Of a DNA stretch of 64,000 bases, positions 10,076-21,609 are shown one piece after another. Source of the stretch: Acidomyces sp. 'richmondensis' (lineage: Eukaryota > Ascomycota > Dothideomycetes > Mycosphaerellales > Teratosphaeriaceae); NCBI GenBank assembly GCA_003545705.1, contig QVLQ01000011.1, forward strand, positions 682,001 to 746,000, written 5' to 3'. Position numbers and translations under genes: made by a program. The first letter of the stretch is position 1; every line of letters starts with the position of its first letter. Under the pieces are notes generated by a model. That model was not told the DNA's origin and made no database searches. It saw nothing but the letters and a program-made list of their open reading frames with translations.

Positions 10076-12517
10076 TCACTGGTTTACTGCAGCTCTCCCT
10101 CCGATGGTATGGTATCTTCCCAACTTCATGCATTCTACTTCCTTTTCTCTCTATGCTATCTGCTTTGCCTTACCTTGGCTATGAATCAATTAATAGACAA
10201 AATTATTCTAAGATACGCTTTCGAGATGAACTTTCCAGGCAATGGCATCCGGTATAACGATGTTACCCATACATTCTATATCAGTGTCCTGGTCTGGATT
10301 TTTCCAAGGCAGAATTTCGGTAAATTTTCCTCATTACCAAATATCTCAGGTAAAAAATTATCCTTTGAGGAATGCTTGTAACACGTTATGGTCTCTGCCA
10401 AAGTTTCACGGAATTTAATGCTCTAATCTTGTTTCCTCGCACGTTAGAAGCTTATTTTTCTTTATAGTCTGATTCTCATTTTCGGCATGTAAATGGATTT
10501 GGTTTTTTTTTTTTTTTTTTTTTTTTTTTCCTTTTTGGCTGATATCTTTGTAAGTGGTACAAACTAAATAAGCGTGCATCTCACATTTCCAGTTTCCATG
10601 CTGCCTACTCGGACACAGTAATCGTTGGCAATAGTCGTGTGTTCGGTCTTGACTTCTACTATGGAGGGTCCTATATCATACATTCAGTGCATTCACAATA
10701 AGTAATTATGTCCTAGTCGTGGCTTATCTTCGGATCCCCCTGTTACGCTTCGCTTCCTATAAGGAGATGATAGGATCACCATGCTTGAAGGATTCCACCT
10801 TGACCAGGCTGAAACGTATAATAAAGACATCAGAATACATGAAATTATGAAGGGTTCATGTATATCCGTACTTGGATTATGTTTCTCCTGATGGTATGCA
10901 CTACTTGTTATGATATGGGGGGATGAGATCACGTGTTAGTGTTCGATTGAAGAGGAGTGTCAAGGTAGACGAGTAGTGATAGCAGGTGATCTGAGCTTCT
11001 TGCAAAGAGCAGATTTAACGATTGGGTTCAACGCGGAGGTTAACTTAGGGCTCCTTGTTGCGATTACTCTATGTCTTCTTTTTGGACCCTTGATTACCGG
11101 ATTAGATCGGTGAGATCTTCTTTGTCGTAGGTGGTAGTCTCTCCGAGGAATCGCTATTCGTCTCGTTGCTCTTTTGAGTTTGGCATAAGATCGTTCTAAC
11201 ACTTAGTTAGCATTACCAGTGTAGCTCACCAACTGATTCATCTGCTGTTTTAATCACAAATTTTGTTTAGACAACTTGGCCTTTAGAAGCATTATCACAA
11301 AGAGTTTTAGCTGAAGCTCACGGCAATCTCTGCTTCTATACTTATATCAGGCTACCATTAGTGGATTCACTCTCTTGCTGAAGGCTGGCTTTCCAATCGC
11401 AAGATCTGGTACTGAGTTTTACTCTCTCGACGCTCATTGCGATAGTTATAATTGCTACGATGCAATAGCCGGTGTGAAAGTGCAAGCAGAAATCTGTTCT
11501 GTTGTTTCTAAGTCTTTCCGCTTCTGATTTCCTTTTACGCTATGCCTGAAATACAAGCAATGCATTTGTTTATAAAGGTCACTGTAATTCTTTCACGCTC
11601 TCTACTTTGGGTGTCAGCACAGAAGTAGGGATACATATTTTGCCACTGGAGAACACGCCTGGAGATATTTCAGGGGAGGTGGCGATATTTATGCTTCGCA
11701 CAGAATTAATGATATAGTATGTCATAACAGCTTCCATGAACTATCGTTGAAATCATCAAAAGAATGTAGCACTGGAAAAGCTCATAGCCTGCAATGGGTG
11801 ATCAGAGGACGATGTTACATGAGTGCAAAAAAATTAAATTGATCGACCTAACGGGTTAGTAGAATATTTTTTTAGTGTGTACTCGCTGGTAGATTTGAGA
11901 TGACGGGGAATTTGGAGACAATTATTCCTCTGGCATATCAACATGATGATATCGTAGGTACCATTTGCAGACAAATAACACTCATCAACAACTCGAACTT
12001 TTCGCCGGGGAAAAGGTGATTTTGATGCATATTCCATGTGCTGTATTGGATATTGCAATCGAAACCCTAATCTGCAGTAGAGTGCTTTCTGCTTTATTTT
12101 GTCCGCAATTCTCTTACATTTTTGCTTGTATCCACTCTCCTGGTCTGTTTCTGTTGATTTTGCTGCCAAAACTCATATCTCTCGTAAGACCAGTGCCTAT
12201 TCATCAGCCCTGTAGCAAAATCGCAGGACTATTTCCGAGAACAATACGTCTTTAATTCGGGTACCAATTTATCTATAACGACTTTCACATGTGGTCACAA
12301 GGAGAAGGAAGTTGAATTACTAGGATCTTATCACCTTTTTCAGAACCGTCACCCTACACTCATTACCACGGTCAAGCAAACCCAGGCATCATTTGATGAA
12401 AGCTGTCTGCACCTATGTAGAAGAGGGACTGCCCAAGATATGCGTGGCAGAAAGATTAAAACGAATCGTATGAGTGGAGATAGTCTTATCATGTAAGGTT
12501 AAACTTGAGCAATCCAA
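10076..12517. other. Gene-poor, probably transposon-derived
   Basis: About 2.4 kb without a supportable gene. It contains the T27 tract at 10503-10529 and short open stretches of no recognisable family (for example minus strand 10960-11202 and 11834-12169). The neighbouring LINE relic suggests further decayed element sequence, but I could not identify any. Confidence 0.4.
10503..10529. repeat. T27 homopolymer tract
   Basis: Twenty-seven consecutive T on the plus strand, that is A27 on the minus strand. Next to a minus-strand LINE relic this could be the poly(A) tail of another minus-strand retroelement insertion whose body would lie at higher coordinates, but no coding remnant there confirms it. 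Confidence 0.8.
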
Positions 12518-13934
12518 TCAATTCTCTATAGTCTGTCCCAAGAACTTAAAAGTCTGCTCTCCGAGCGCTTCTCGTCTTGATTTAGACTGGGGATCAAAGT
12601 AAGGTGCTTCCCCCAAACTACATACCCGGTCTCCCGCACGTGCTTCGGCATAGTCATAGGTGGCCGTATGCCAAGTTGAACGATTATCCCAAATCGCGAG
12701 GTCGTCTTTACTCCACTTGAATCGGACTTGCGCGTCATGGTTTTGCGTGACGAGCTGTCAGACGTGTCAGTTATCCAGAAATGTAAAATAAAGGTTTTGC
12801 AACCACAAAACGAAGAGAAAACTGACGTTAAATAGATATTGCAAAAGCATATCCGACTCATCCTTTGTAACACCATTAATACGTCGAGTAAAACCCCGGT
12901 TAACGAAGACGGATTTCCAACCAGTGACGGCTAAGATTTCTTCCATCAGCAAGGTCTTTGGCATCATGAGCTAGGGATGAAAATCCTTACGATTTGTGCG
13001 GATGACCGGATGTATGGAGGTGAGCGATTCTCCACTATTAAGAGGCGACCCACGACAACCCTTTCGCAGGGGATTACCCAGTCGTCTTGCTTCTTCGTGG
13101 AAAAATGTAGCGTCGTGAGTTGCAGTCAGGCCTTCCAGGAATTTTGCCATTTGTGGTGAGAGTCGGTCGTAGACATCATAACCGGAAGCCCATAACGTAT
13201 CTCCACCGGTTGCAGGTAGGGTATGAATTTTCAGCATTGCATAATCTGATGGAACCGGCTCGAAGGTAATGTCTGAGTGCCACCCTACCGATGCAAATCG
13301 ACTGGTGTCGCTTAGCTGATGTGTCAAGCCGCCGCCCTTCTTTTGTTTCTCGCTGCTAATAACGCTGATTTGATCACCGAGCTCGCTTCCTTCCTCGGTA
13401 AGAGGATGGACGTGGAGACCAGATGATTCAGGCTATCGCTTTTGTCAGGATTGAAGTCCAACGAAAGGATAAATGCGTGACAGGAGGGCCATGTAAACGT
13501 ACACAACCTGCTAATTCAGTGAGATGTTCCATGAAATCCCTCATCTGTTGCGGAGTAACATCCTGAGCCCGTAAAAATACTACCCCTCGCTGAGAAACTA
13601 AGTTGAGCATTAGCATTTTAATGAAAAACCAGAATATGGCGAAAACAAAAGAGTTGAATGGAGTGTATTCGTTGAAAGGCTTACCGGTCACGGCCAGATC
13701 CTTGATAATCTGGTCACGGTCTTTCGATTTCAACACATCTGCTATCTGTAACCCATGATATTCCCTTCCAATCACGGGAGTAAGGTCTAATTGTGTATAC
13801 GAGTCCAGAGAGCCCGTGTATTCCAGAGGTCTACTTAGGCGAGTACGGGCTTGCCATTCTCCACCTCGAATCGCTGAAGAAGTCGTATTCTTGATGACAG
13901 CAGGCATGTCGACGTCGAAACGCAGGACGTGCAT
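12518..13934 (-). CDS. TauD/TfdA-family alpha-ketoglutarate dioxygenase
   Basis: Five exons (13934-13685, 13597-13503, 13432-12991, 12930-12827, 12754-12518) separated by introns of 60-87 nt give 375 residues. The protein belongs to the Fe(II)/2-oxoglutarate-dependent TauD/TfdA family, whose fungal members often act on sulfonates, but the substrate here is unknown. Iron ligands are visible in GWHSDITFE (His-x-Asp) and STWHTATYDY (distal His), and the downstream arginine in GDRVCSLGEAPYFDP fits the 2-oxoglutarate binder. Every exon join restores family sequence, for example DLAVT/VSQRGVVFLRAQ, ELAGC/PESSGLHVHPL and HPVIRTNP/VTGWKSVFVNRGF. A second Met at residue 10 is an alternative start. The next gene upstream is a Zn2Cys6 regulator. 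Confidence 0.92.
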
Positions 13935-14871
13935 AAAGTATTAGCGGCCTGAGTATTGAGATATGATGATAGAACAGATCTCCTGGGATAGGAATAAGTT
14001 AGTTATGTCAGTTGGGATTATTTTTGAGGATACTCAATTACCCAAGAATCACAATGACAGCTGTATATATATATATATATATCTTGTCCCCCGTCCACAA
14101 GTCCCTTGGTTTGTCTGTAGGATGAAAAGTCCGGTATGCCCTCGGTAGTCTCTTCGGTGGAGTTACGGAGAGTTTTTCGGAAAATCGTAAGAGCAGCATG
14201 ACGAACCCCTCCGCGACTAGACCAATTGTATATAGGTGGTGGGATCAAGCGGGGTGCGGAGTATGGAGAGATATCACTACTGTGGGGAAGACATCTGTGC
14301 GCTACTCCAAGTCTAATTACATTCTTGTATCTCTAGCAACTTTGCCAGAACGACGGACATCGATACGCACATTCTGCGGCTCTAAAGAGTCTGAAATAGA
14401 CAGCTGCGCTCCAATGTTACATATCCCAGATACCTGCCGAAACCCTAAGTCAATGGCTTCTGTGACGAGCAAAATAATATGAAGGCGAACATAGTTATTG
14501 ATACAGCGTAACATCAATGATGAGTATTAATGCTGTTGTGGCGCCAATTCATTGCATCAGGCATAGATTTTCGTCACATCACCCTTCAAATGGAAAAGAT
14601 GCTTCGTTAGAACTCTCCTTATCATCCGTCCCTTGCCTGTTCCTTGCAACAAGATTTGTACTAATCATTCATATGCATCTTTTAACTACGATAATGCTAC
14701 ATTTGGACAGCTCTGCTGCTTGTAGCTTTAGATTTTTCCTCATATTCAAAAGAAAAAAAAATGATGGGTTATTAGCAAATAAATGCGAATCTTGCACAAT
14801 ACAACCCACGGGATGCGATATTATATTACCTATTTCAGGAAATTGACGTCCAATAACTGAATTGCTAGGCT
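13935..14871. promoter_or_regulatory. Region upstream of the dioxygenase
   Basis: This 0.94-kb stretch holds the promoter of the dioxygenase and the 3' end of the Zn2Cys6 gene, both on the minus strand. It contains a TA microsatellite at 14064-14082. No coding structure is supported. Confidence 0.5.
14064..14082. repeat. (TA)n microsatellite
   Basis: An uninterrupted run of nine TA units plus one T, about 115-150 bp upstream of the dioxygenase start codon. Confidence 0.9.
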
Positions 14872-16847
14872 TTATGATATCATGTCTCCAAACAACATTT
14901 CAGCTGAGTTTGGTGAAGGCCACAATGTGGTGGATAGAACCAGAGGCGAGAGAGGCGTATTGTTTGCTAGAAAAGGTGATAGTAAAACATCCATTGAAGC
15001 TATATCCTCGGAGTCCAGATTTGATCGAGAGGTTTGCTGATTTGAGGTTGATTGGATTGACTTGTCTGAATATGTTTCCTGTTCAACAGCCTGCTGCCCA
15101 ACATTCTGACAGTAATTTTGTAAAATGTTCTCTCCAGAGGTGAAGCCGATTTGGGGAAGGGCTACTTGTGAGTCAAGACCGAGAGACAGATCACTCGTCG
15201 GGCCACCCGGAAGAGTTATTAATGCGGAGTTTGACTCTTCTCCGTCTTGGACTTCTGATACCCCCCGAACTTGCTGTTGAGGGTTTCTTTTAGGGACTGA
15301 GAAATACGGGTCGAATAGAAGTGATGAAGACAGACCACTGTTGAGCTGAGCTTCTGCCATCTTCCTGTGCAATAAATTGACTAGCGTCTTATTTCCTTCA
15401 CCTCTGAATGCCGACAAGAAGGAATGCAGACGAGCCAAGATATTGCTTGGCCGGTTGTCTACCGCCCATTGCAACGGGCGAGGTAATGATGCTAGATCAC
15501 TGATTGCATCAACAACTGAGTTAGCAATTTCGTAAATCTTCAATTGCATGCCGATTCCATGTGCCTCCACGGCAGAGTGAGGGAGCTGTGACACCATGTT
15601 GAGGAATTCTTTTGCTACAATCACCGGAAATATCACTGACATTGGTCGAGGTTCCGCCGGTCTGCATAGAGGCCCCTTTTTGGATGATAGTCTCCACAAA
15701 ATCATGCGCATCCAATGCTTCGTCACACATACATCGGCTTTTTGCACATCAGGCATCTGATCAAATGAAAGATTGCCTTCTTGCAATCTTCGTTGCAGCG
15801 TATCGAAGAAATCTCGTTCCAATTTGCAAGTGGTTGCACCTTTGGAGTCTCCTTGGATGATGTCAAAAATTTTTGCATGGTCAAAAATTCTGAACAGATT
15901 AAGAAGTTTTAAGAAGGCAGGCAAGACTTGGGATTCGTCGTTTCCATCGACTTCAGGAGCTTGGATGTTCGTGCTTAGCACAACTGGAAATTGATGCAGA
16001 ATACATACACCTCTTTGATTAATCAGATAAGCCCTGCAGAACAAAATATAATGATAGAATCTTACCGTTCGGTGACAAATAATAGCCACAGCACTCGTCG
16101 ACGTATCTGCTTCTCTTCAAGAGAAAGATCAGCATACGAAGACTCGCGATGCAGACCCATCATCTGTGCTGATGTGATAGCCTCTCTGAGGTACAATAAA
16201 GATTGACTTCCTCCCGAATCCTGATTCTCATAGTACACGTGGAGGAAAAAAGACGTTCTGACGGTGTTCAGGTTGACCTGGGCTTTGTAATCCCACATGT
16301 TCCGAGCGCGTAGACATGCCGTGGCAAAGTCATTTGTAGTTACTGTACTATTTGAAAGAGAACTTTGGTCAAGTCTGAGCTGTCCGAATGTCGCTGAGGC
16401 TATTGCAGTCGCTAATGCATGCGTCTCGAAGTCCTTGGCTTCCGAGTCCGTTTGCAGTGCGGCGACTACTTCTTCTACGTTGACAATAGGCCATACCGGG
16501 AACATGCGAACATGGTATATATATAGGGCGGGGATGAGAATGTTCGTCGAGATGCGGAAGGGGAAAGACTGGCTTCCATATTGTGCTTCGACTGTTTCAT
16601 GGCCATCTGCCGGTGATTGAGGTGGTTGACCTTCCGGGCTGATATCACCGCGCTGTGCCTGTTCAATGAGAAGCCGAGTTGTGGATCGCATCCGCCGGGG
16701 CCCTCGAGGTTGTTGGACTTTGATATATGTGCACCTAATTCCGGCAATCACACAGGCTTTGCATGCGTCCCCGCCACCGCATCGTATTTTGCGGATCTTG
16801 CACCCATCACATGCTCGCTTGGCTACATTTGCTCTTTTCGCCGGCAT
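14872..16847 (-). CDS. Zn2Cys6 transcription factor (fungal_trans type)
   Basis: Two exons (16847-16066 and 16033-14872) give 647 residues. The N-terminal binuclear zinc cluster has Cys at about 13, 16, 23, 29, 32 and 39 (KRACDGCKIRKIRC, DACKACVIAGIRCTY), followed by an Arg-rich linker. The middle-homology regulatory domain shows the hallmarks REAITSAQMMGLHRESSYADL and RRRVLWLLFVTERAYLINQR. The junction VTER/AYLINQR requires an intron of only 32 nt (16065-16034, GTAAG..CTGCAG), unusually short for a fungus. The start is the ATG at 16847, since the codon before it is GTG. It is divergent from a sugar transporter at 17253, which makes a role in sugar-dependent control plausible but unproven. 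Confidence 0.92.
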
Positions 16848-17252
16848 CACAGCTTGTTACTAAATACCCAGCGCATATTAGGCGATAGATATGCTCGAAA
16901 TACCTCAGCAACAAGATAGTAATGGAAACATAAAATCATTAGGATTCGATCAATATCGATGACTACAAGCAACCGAGGGATGACGAGCGAGGCGCGGCGA
17001 CAGGCGGCCGGAGGAGCTCTACCTTCTTGGCCCCCGCCCAGATTTCTCCGAGATGTCTTCCGAGATCATTTCCCTAAAGGTTTAACAAGACCAGCATGGA
17101 ATATCCTTTGGAGACGAGATGTGGGACCTTCAAGCTTGCCCCAAGAAGTAGGACACCACGTCAACCTTGATTCAAATATCAAAACGTCAAAGCAATTCAT
17201 CCCAATTCTTCGACCTGACAACGACCTGGATTAAACACGATCCAGTCACACC
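16848..17252. promoter_or_regulatory. Divergent promoter, Zn2Cys6 factor / sugar transporter
   Basis: 405 bp between the start codons of the regulator and the transporter. A cluster of CGG triplets lies near 16996-17012 (three CGG within 20 bp, the first two 7 bp apart). CGG repeats are the core of most Zn2Cys6 sites, but this spacing does not match any specific site I can name, so binding by the neighbouring factor is only a suggestion. Confidence 0.4.
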
Positions 17253-19153
17253 ATGTCTGGGACCGCTGTGCATCTGGAACATGCGCTCAGTTCGGATGAT
17301 AATACACTTAAGCCATCGGAGACACTGGTCCATCGTGCTGCTGAGCACACATCAGATTTTGCCAACCTCACCCATGAAGCCAAGGCAGGTGCTGAGCTTG
17401 AGAAGCGATTATCTCTATTCAGCGCCATAAAGCTATATCCCAAGGCTGCAGCTTGGTCTGTTGTTCTGTCAACAGCATTGGTGATGGAAGGGTACGACAC
17501 ACTTCTGCTGTCGAATTTCTTCGCCCTGCCTGCATTTAGTCATAAATATGGGAAATTGGACACCAAAACGGGCAAATATACAGTATCAGCTCCTTGGCGG
17601 TCTGGCTTAACAAATGGGGCAGCGATTGGTGAGATTTTGGGACTATTCGTCACTGGCCTGATCTCGGAGCGCCTTGGATACCGTAAAACCATATTGGGAG
17701 CCTTGATCCTCATAATTGGTTTTATATTCATTACCTTCTTTGCTGTGAACCTGTCGATGTTATTGGTAGGAGAAATCCTATGTGGTCTGTGTTGGGGTGT
17801 TTTTCAGACGATCACAACGGCCTACGCTTCGGAAGTCTGTCCAGTCATTCTACGACCGTATTTGACTACTTACAACAATCTGTGTTGGGTTATTGGCCGT
17901 GAGTCGATCTTTAAGGTGCGATGGTTGCTTTACGGTCAAGACTTGTCTTGGCTTTGCACTTCGTCGTAGCCTCTTGTCCGCCTAATATGGATTTATTATG
18001 CTGACTGTTGATATTTAGACTTCATTGCCTCTGGTGTCCTGAGAGCTATGGTGAGCAACAAAACTCCTGACTCTTATCGGATTCCTTTTGCTATTCAATG
18101 GATCTGGCCCCCTCTTTTGATTTTGGGCGTCTATATGGCGCCTGAAAGCCCATGGTAAGTCGGTCATAATGGTACTTGCATTACGAAATTACACTGACTC
18201 CTCGTTCTACAGGTGGCTAGTGCGGAAAGGTCGTATTGAGGATGCAAGACATGCATTGATACGCCTTACGTCTAAGAATGATATTGAGTTCGACCCGGAC
18301 AAGACCATTGCAATGATGGAGCACACCAACCAACTTGAAATGGAAATATCCGCAGGCACCAGCTATTGGGATTGCTTTAAAGGCGTTGACCTTCGTAGGA
18401 CTGAGATCTGCTCGATTGCTTGGCTAACTCAAAGCATCTGTGGTTCCACTTTCATCGGATACTCGACCGTCTTCTATGAGCAAGCGGGGCTTCCAACAGT
18501 TGATTCCTTTGATATGTCTCTAGCTCAATATGCCATTGCAGCAGTTGGTACTTTGCTGTCTTGGTTCTTGATGACTTACGTTGGACGGCGAGACATTTAT
18601 CTCTACGGTACTGGAGCGCTTTGCATTCTACTATTTATTATTGGCATGATCGGCATCGTGCACAGCAAAGCCGCTTCTTGGGCGATTGGATCTATGTTGC
18701 TCGTTTTCGCCTTTACATACGATCTCACAGTTGGCCCGGTCTGTTACTCACTCGTCGCGGAAATGTCTTCTACACGGCTACGTGCGAAAACCATTGTACT
18801 TGCTCGCAATCTTTATAATATTGCTGGTATCGTCACAAATGTTCTGATTAATTACCAGTTAACACCCACTGCTTGGAATTGGGGTGCGAAAGCAGCAGTG
18901 AGTTCTCTTATTTCAACTATGAAGTGCATTTCTGATTTTTGGTATTAACACAACTCAGTTCTTCTGGCTTGGCACATGCTTTTGCTGCTTTGTGTGGACA
19001 TTTTTCCGACTGCCAGAGCCGAAAGGACGAACATACGGGGAACTTGATATTCTTTTCGAGCGTAAGGTTTCTGCGCGCCATTTCAAACGCACAAGAGTCG
19101 ATCCCTACAGAGAAGAAGATATCCCAATCTTGGAAGGAGGCGGAAAATCTTGA
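17253..19153 (+). CDS. MFS sugar transporter, alpha-glucoside permease type
   Basis: Four exons (17253-17898, 18019-18154, 18213-18897, 18959-19153) give 553 residues. It resembles fungal maltose/alpha-glucoside:proton symporters of the major facilitator superfamily, twelve-helix plasma membrane proteins. Family marks include MEGYDTLLLSNFFALPAF in helix 1, GLISERLGYRKTI in the loop after helix 2, the signature APESPWWLVRKGR before the central cytosolic loop, and LPEPKGRTYGELDILFERKV after helix 12. All joins keep frame, for example VIG/HFIASGVLRAM. The first intron (17899-18018, 120 nt) is the longest. The divergent Zn2Cys6 gene is a candidate regulator. Substrate range cannot be read from sequence alone. 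Confidence 0.93.
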
Positions 19154-21609
19154 TGGACACGGGAGTTCTTGCTTTTGATCAGTTGATCATCAATTATTGT
19201 GGCGCTCAGCATGCTTACTTGTTCCTAGTGGAAGAGCACGTGCAAAGAGGAGCGGTGGACTGATACGATCAGAGTGTCTGATCTCCGTCAATTAACCTCT
19301 GTTCTATCCAAATCAACGCATTGAAAATTCCCCCAGAAAATTTTACTGCCCATATATTGAGCCCAAATTTAACCGCCTTACTGCATATTACCAATAGCAA
19401 AATCTGTGTAATTTTGTAAAATTACCAAACTGTGGTCTCAACCACAAGCTTCTCAGGAGTTTTATTGTGTAGCATTTAAATTTGGATGGGGTCCTTTCGT
19501 GACAGATATAAGACATTTGACAACATATCAACGCTCGCTCTAGGTATACTCCGTTATATCGATTAACCTTCTTACACGATAGCCGCAAACACATTAGGCA
19601 CCAGCTTCTAAAAATATCTTGTCCTAATTAAGATAGACTCTACAAAGTGGCATCGAAAGATTTTATTGAGCAAGCCTCTGACGCTTTTCTGGCTGATGAC
19701 AATCATCTTTTGGCTAGCATGCATTTTGAAGGGTATCAGTGGAAGTCACGACTGAGCCAAAATGCATTAGAACGCATTTTGATCATAATGCACGCGGATT
19801 TGCTCTCCATTCCCAGGAATAAAATTCAGGTAGCTTTAAATTTATTTTTAAATTTTTTAAATTTCGTGAATTACCAGCTTCTACAACTGATAAACATAGA
19901 CTAAGCCGGGAAATCGACTAGGACATCCGCCACGGAATGAATTGCACAGCTGTTCCATGTGTGCGAACGGAGCTTTCTCAATTGATTTTTTGATAAATAT
20001 GCAAGAATGAAACCTCGAACGGGAAAGGCTGAGAACACAACATGGCCGACTTTCATTTTGCCTTCCTGGTGGCACTAATCGTTCGTCTTACAGTGTGAGG
20101 GGTCATGTTTGTGCACTCTCTTGGTTGAGGACTGCGCAAGCCGCCCATACGATCTTTGCTTTTGCAACCTGCATTTTGGTTCACCTGTTTAGATGCCTTG
20201 TCGTTCCCAGCAGAGATGGGCAGCTATTGCAGAAAAAGAGGTCATGGAACAAATGAGACAGCTAGAAAATCTTTCTGGGAAAGGACAACATTGACGCACT
20301 CCATATAATGAGTGCATCTTTCAAACTCAAAAGTGAAGTGACTGAAGTTTCTTCTCAATTGTCTCGTCAGGCGGCTGCTGATGTCGTGGCACTCGTGGTG
20401 ATTCAGGTTGAGGAATACAGCTATCTGAAGACATCTATGCAAAGTCCGCGCTGAAGTACCACTGCTTTGGTTGTGGATGTAATGATAAAACCTTAAGAGG
20501 AAGAGAAAATGGAGAGTCCATCCATGCTAGTTCTGCTTCTATAGGTGATGATTATACGGAACCGCTCTGGTTTTCATGCCCTTGCAATGAAAAGATCAAT
20601 GGTGAGCTTTTATTTTCGTTTCATATTTGTATTCTTCCTGCAGACAGCATGAGAGGGAGGTGGCTATCCAGGTAGGACACCGCCGAAGATGCTACACCAA
20701 AAGTTATAAGTCAAATACAGTCTATTAAACATATACATCATTGATAGAAATTGAGACGAGATAGTCTGTCGGAGGGTGTAAAGATAAACTCTAGTGATCG
20801 AGGCGGTGACTGCTTTCAGGTGCGGTAGGAGCGAAAATGTGCTTAAAATGGCAGCATGCTATCTGAGCCTTTTGCAGAGGACAGGCCTGAAGTGAAGTCT
20901 TCCATTTAATGCACAACATTCAAGAAAAAGAGTCGACCAAAGATACCTATTATCCGATCCTCCGGGTAGCAAGTAGAAGGCGCCCTGAAGCGATGATCCT
21001 GGTTAGGGAGGAAGCGAGGGGCCGACAAAATGTTTAGGTTTACAATAAGATGATTTATCGCCTATTTCCAAGCGGTTAAGGAAATTGATCACTCCCTTCC
21101 TCTTCGGGGCGCGAAATGGGAATAACCCTGTTCGCAACCTGTATTCTAGCCTTGATTGGCCTCATACTGCAATCATGCCAGACCAGAGGGCATATGCTGA
21201 AGATCTCTCACGAATACATGCAGGCGGTTCTATGCCATATTGGTGATATGCTTATAATCGGAAACCTGGCCACCAGACGGCCTCCTTAATTTAATGAAGA
21301 AGATGCTCCTCCCGCTTGTCTGTAGTCTTTGAAATGCTAATTTGAACAATGTGCTTCGCCGACCTTTCGATATGGCACGAAACAACTGTTTGGATGGGAA
21401 TAGACAGATTCGGAGTTGGTGGAGCTCGAAAGCAATAAAGTGCCTTATCGATCCTTCTCGATCGGAGGTTGGTGGGTGTGTACATTTGCGAAGTCGTCTG
21501 GTCCTATATACTGCCAGGATTCCCCACCATTCGAGATCAAGAGTCAGAGCAAAGTTCACTTCGGTTTTGCTCAACCCTTGTTTCGATAGTTTCGATTAAT
21601 GTTGTAGCG
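19154..21609. other. Gene-poor AT-rich stretch
   Basis: About 2.5 kb without a supportable gene. A plus-strand open stretch at about 19645-19830 and a Cys-bearing open stretch at about 20435-20600 (HCFGCGCND..., later FSCPCNEK, ending at a GTGAGC that could be a donor site) look like isolated coding scraps, but I recognise neither and could not link them into a gene. The last few hundred bases are the promoter of the transporter at 21610. Confidence 0.4.

Noticed and set aside
14872..16089. Minus-strand frame as a gene of its own
   Set aside because: It lacks a sensible N-terminus and continues the Zn2Cys6 protein exactly after removal of a short intron.
16990..17015. Specific AmyR- or Mal-type binding site in the CGG cluster
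   Set aside because: The spacing between CGG triplets (7 and 11 bp) does not match the sites I know, so only a general remark is kept.
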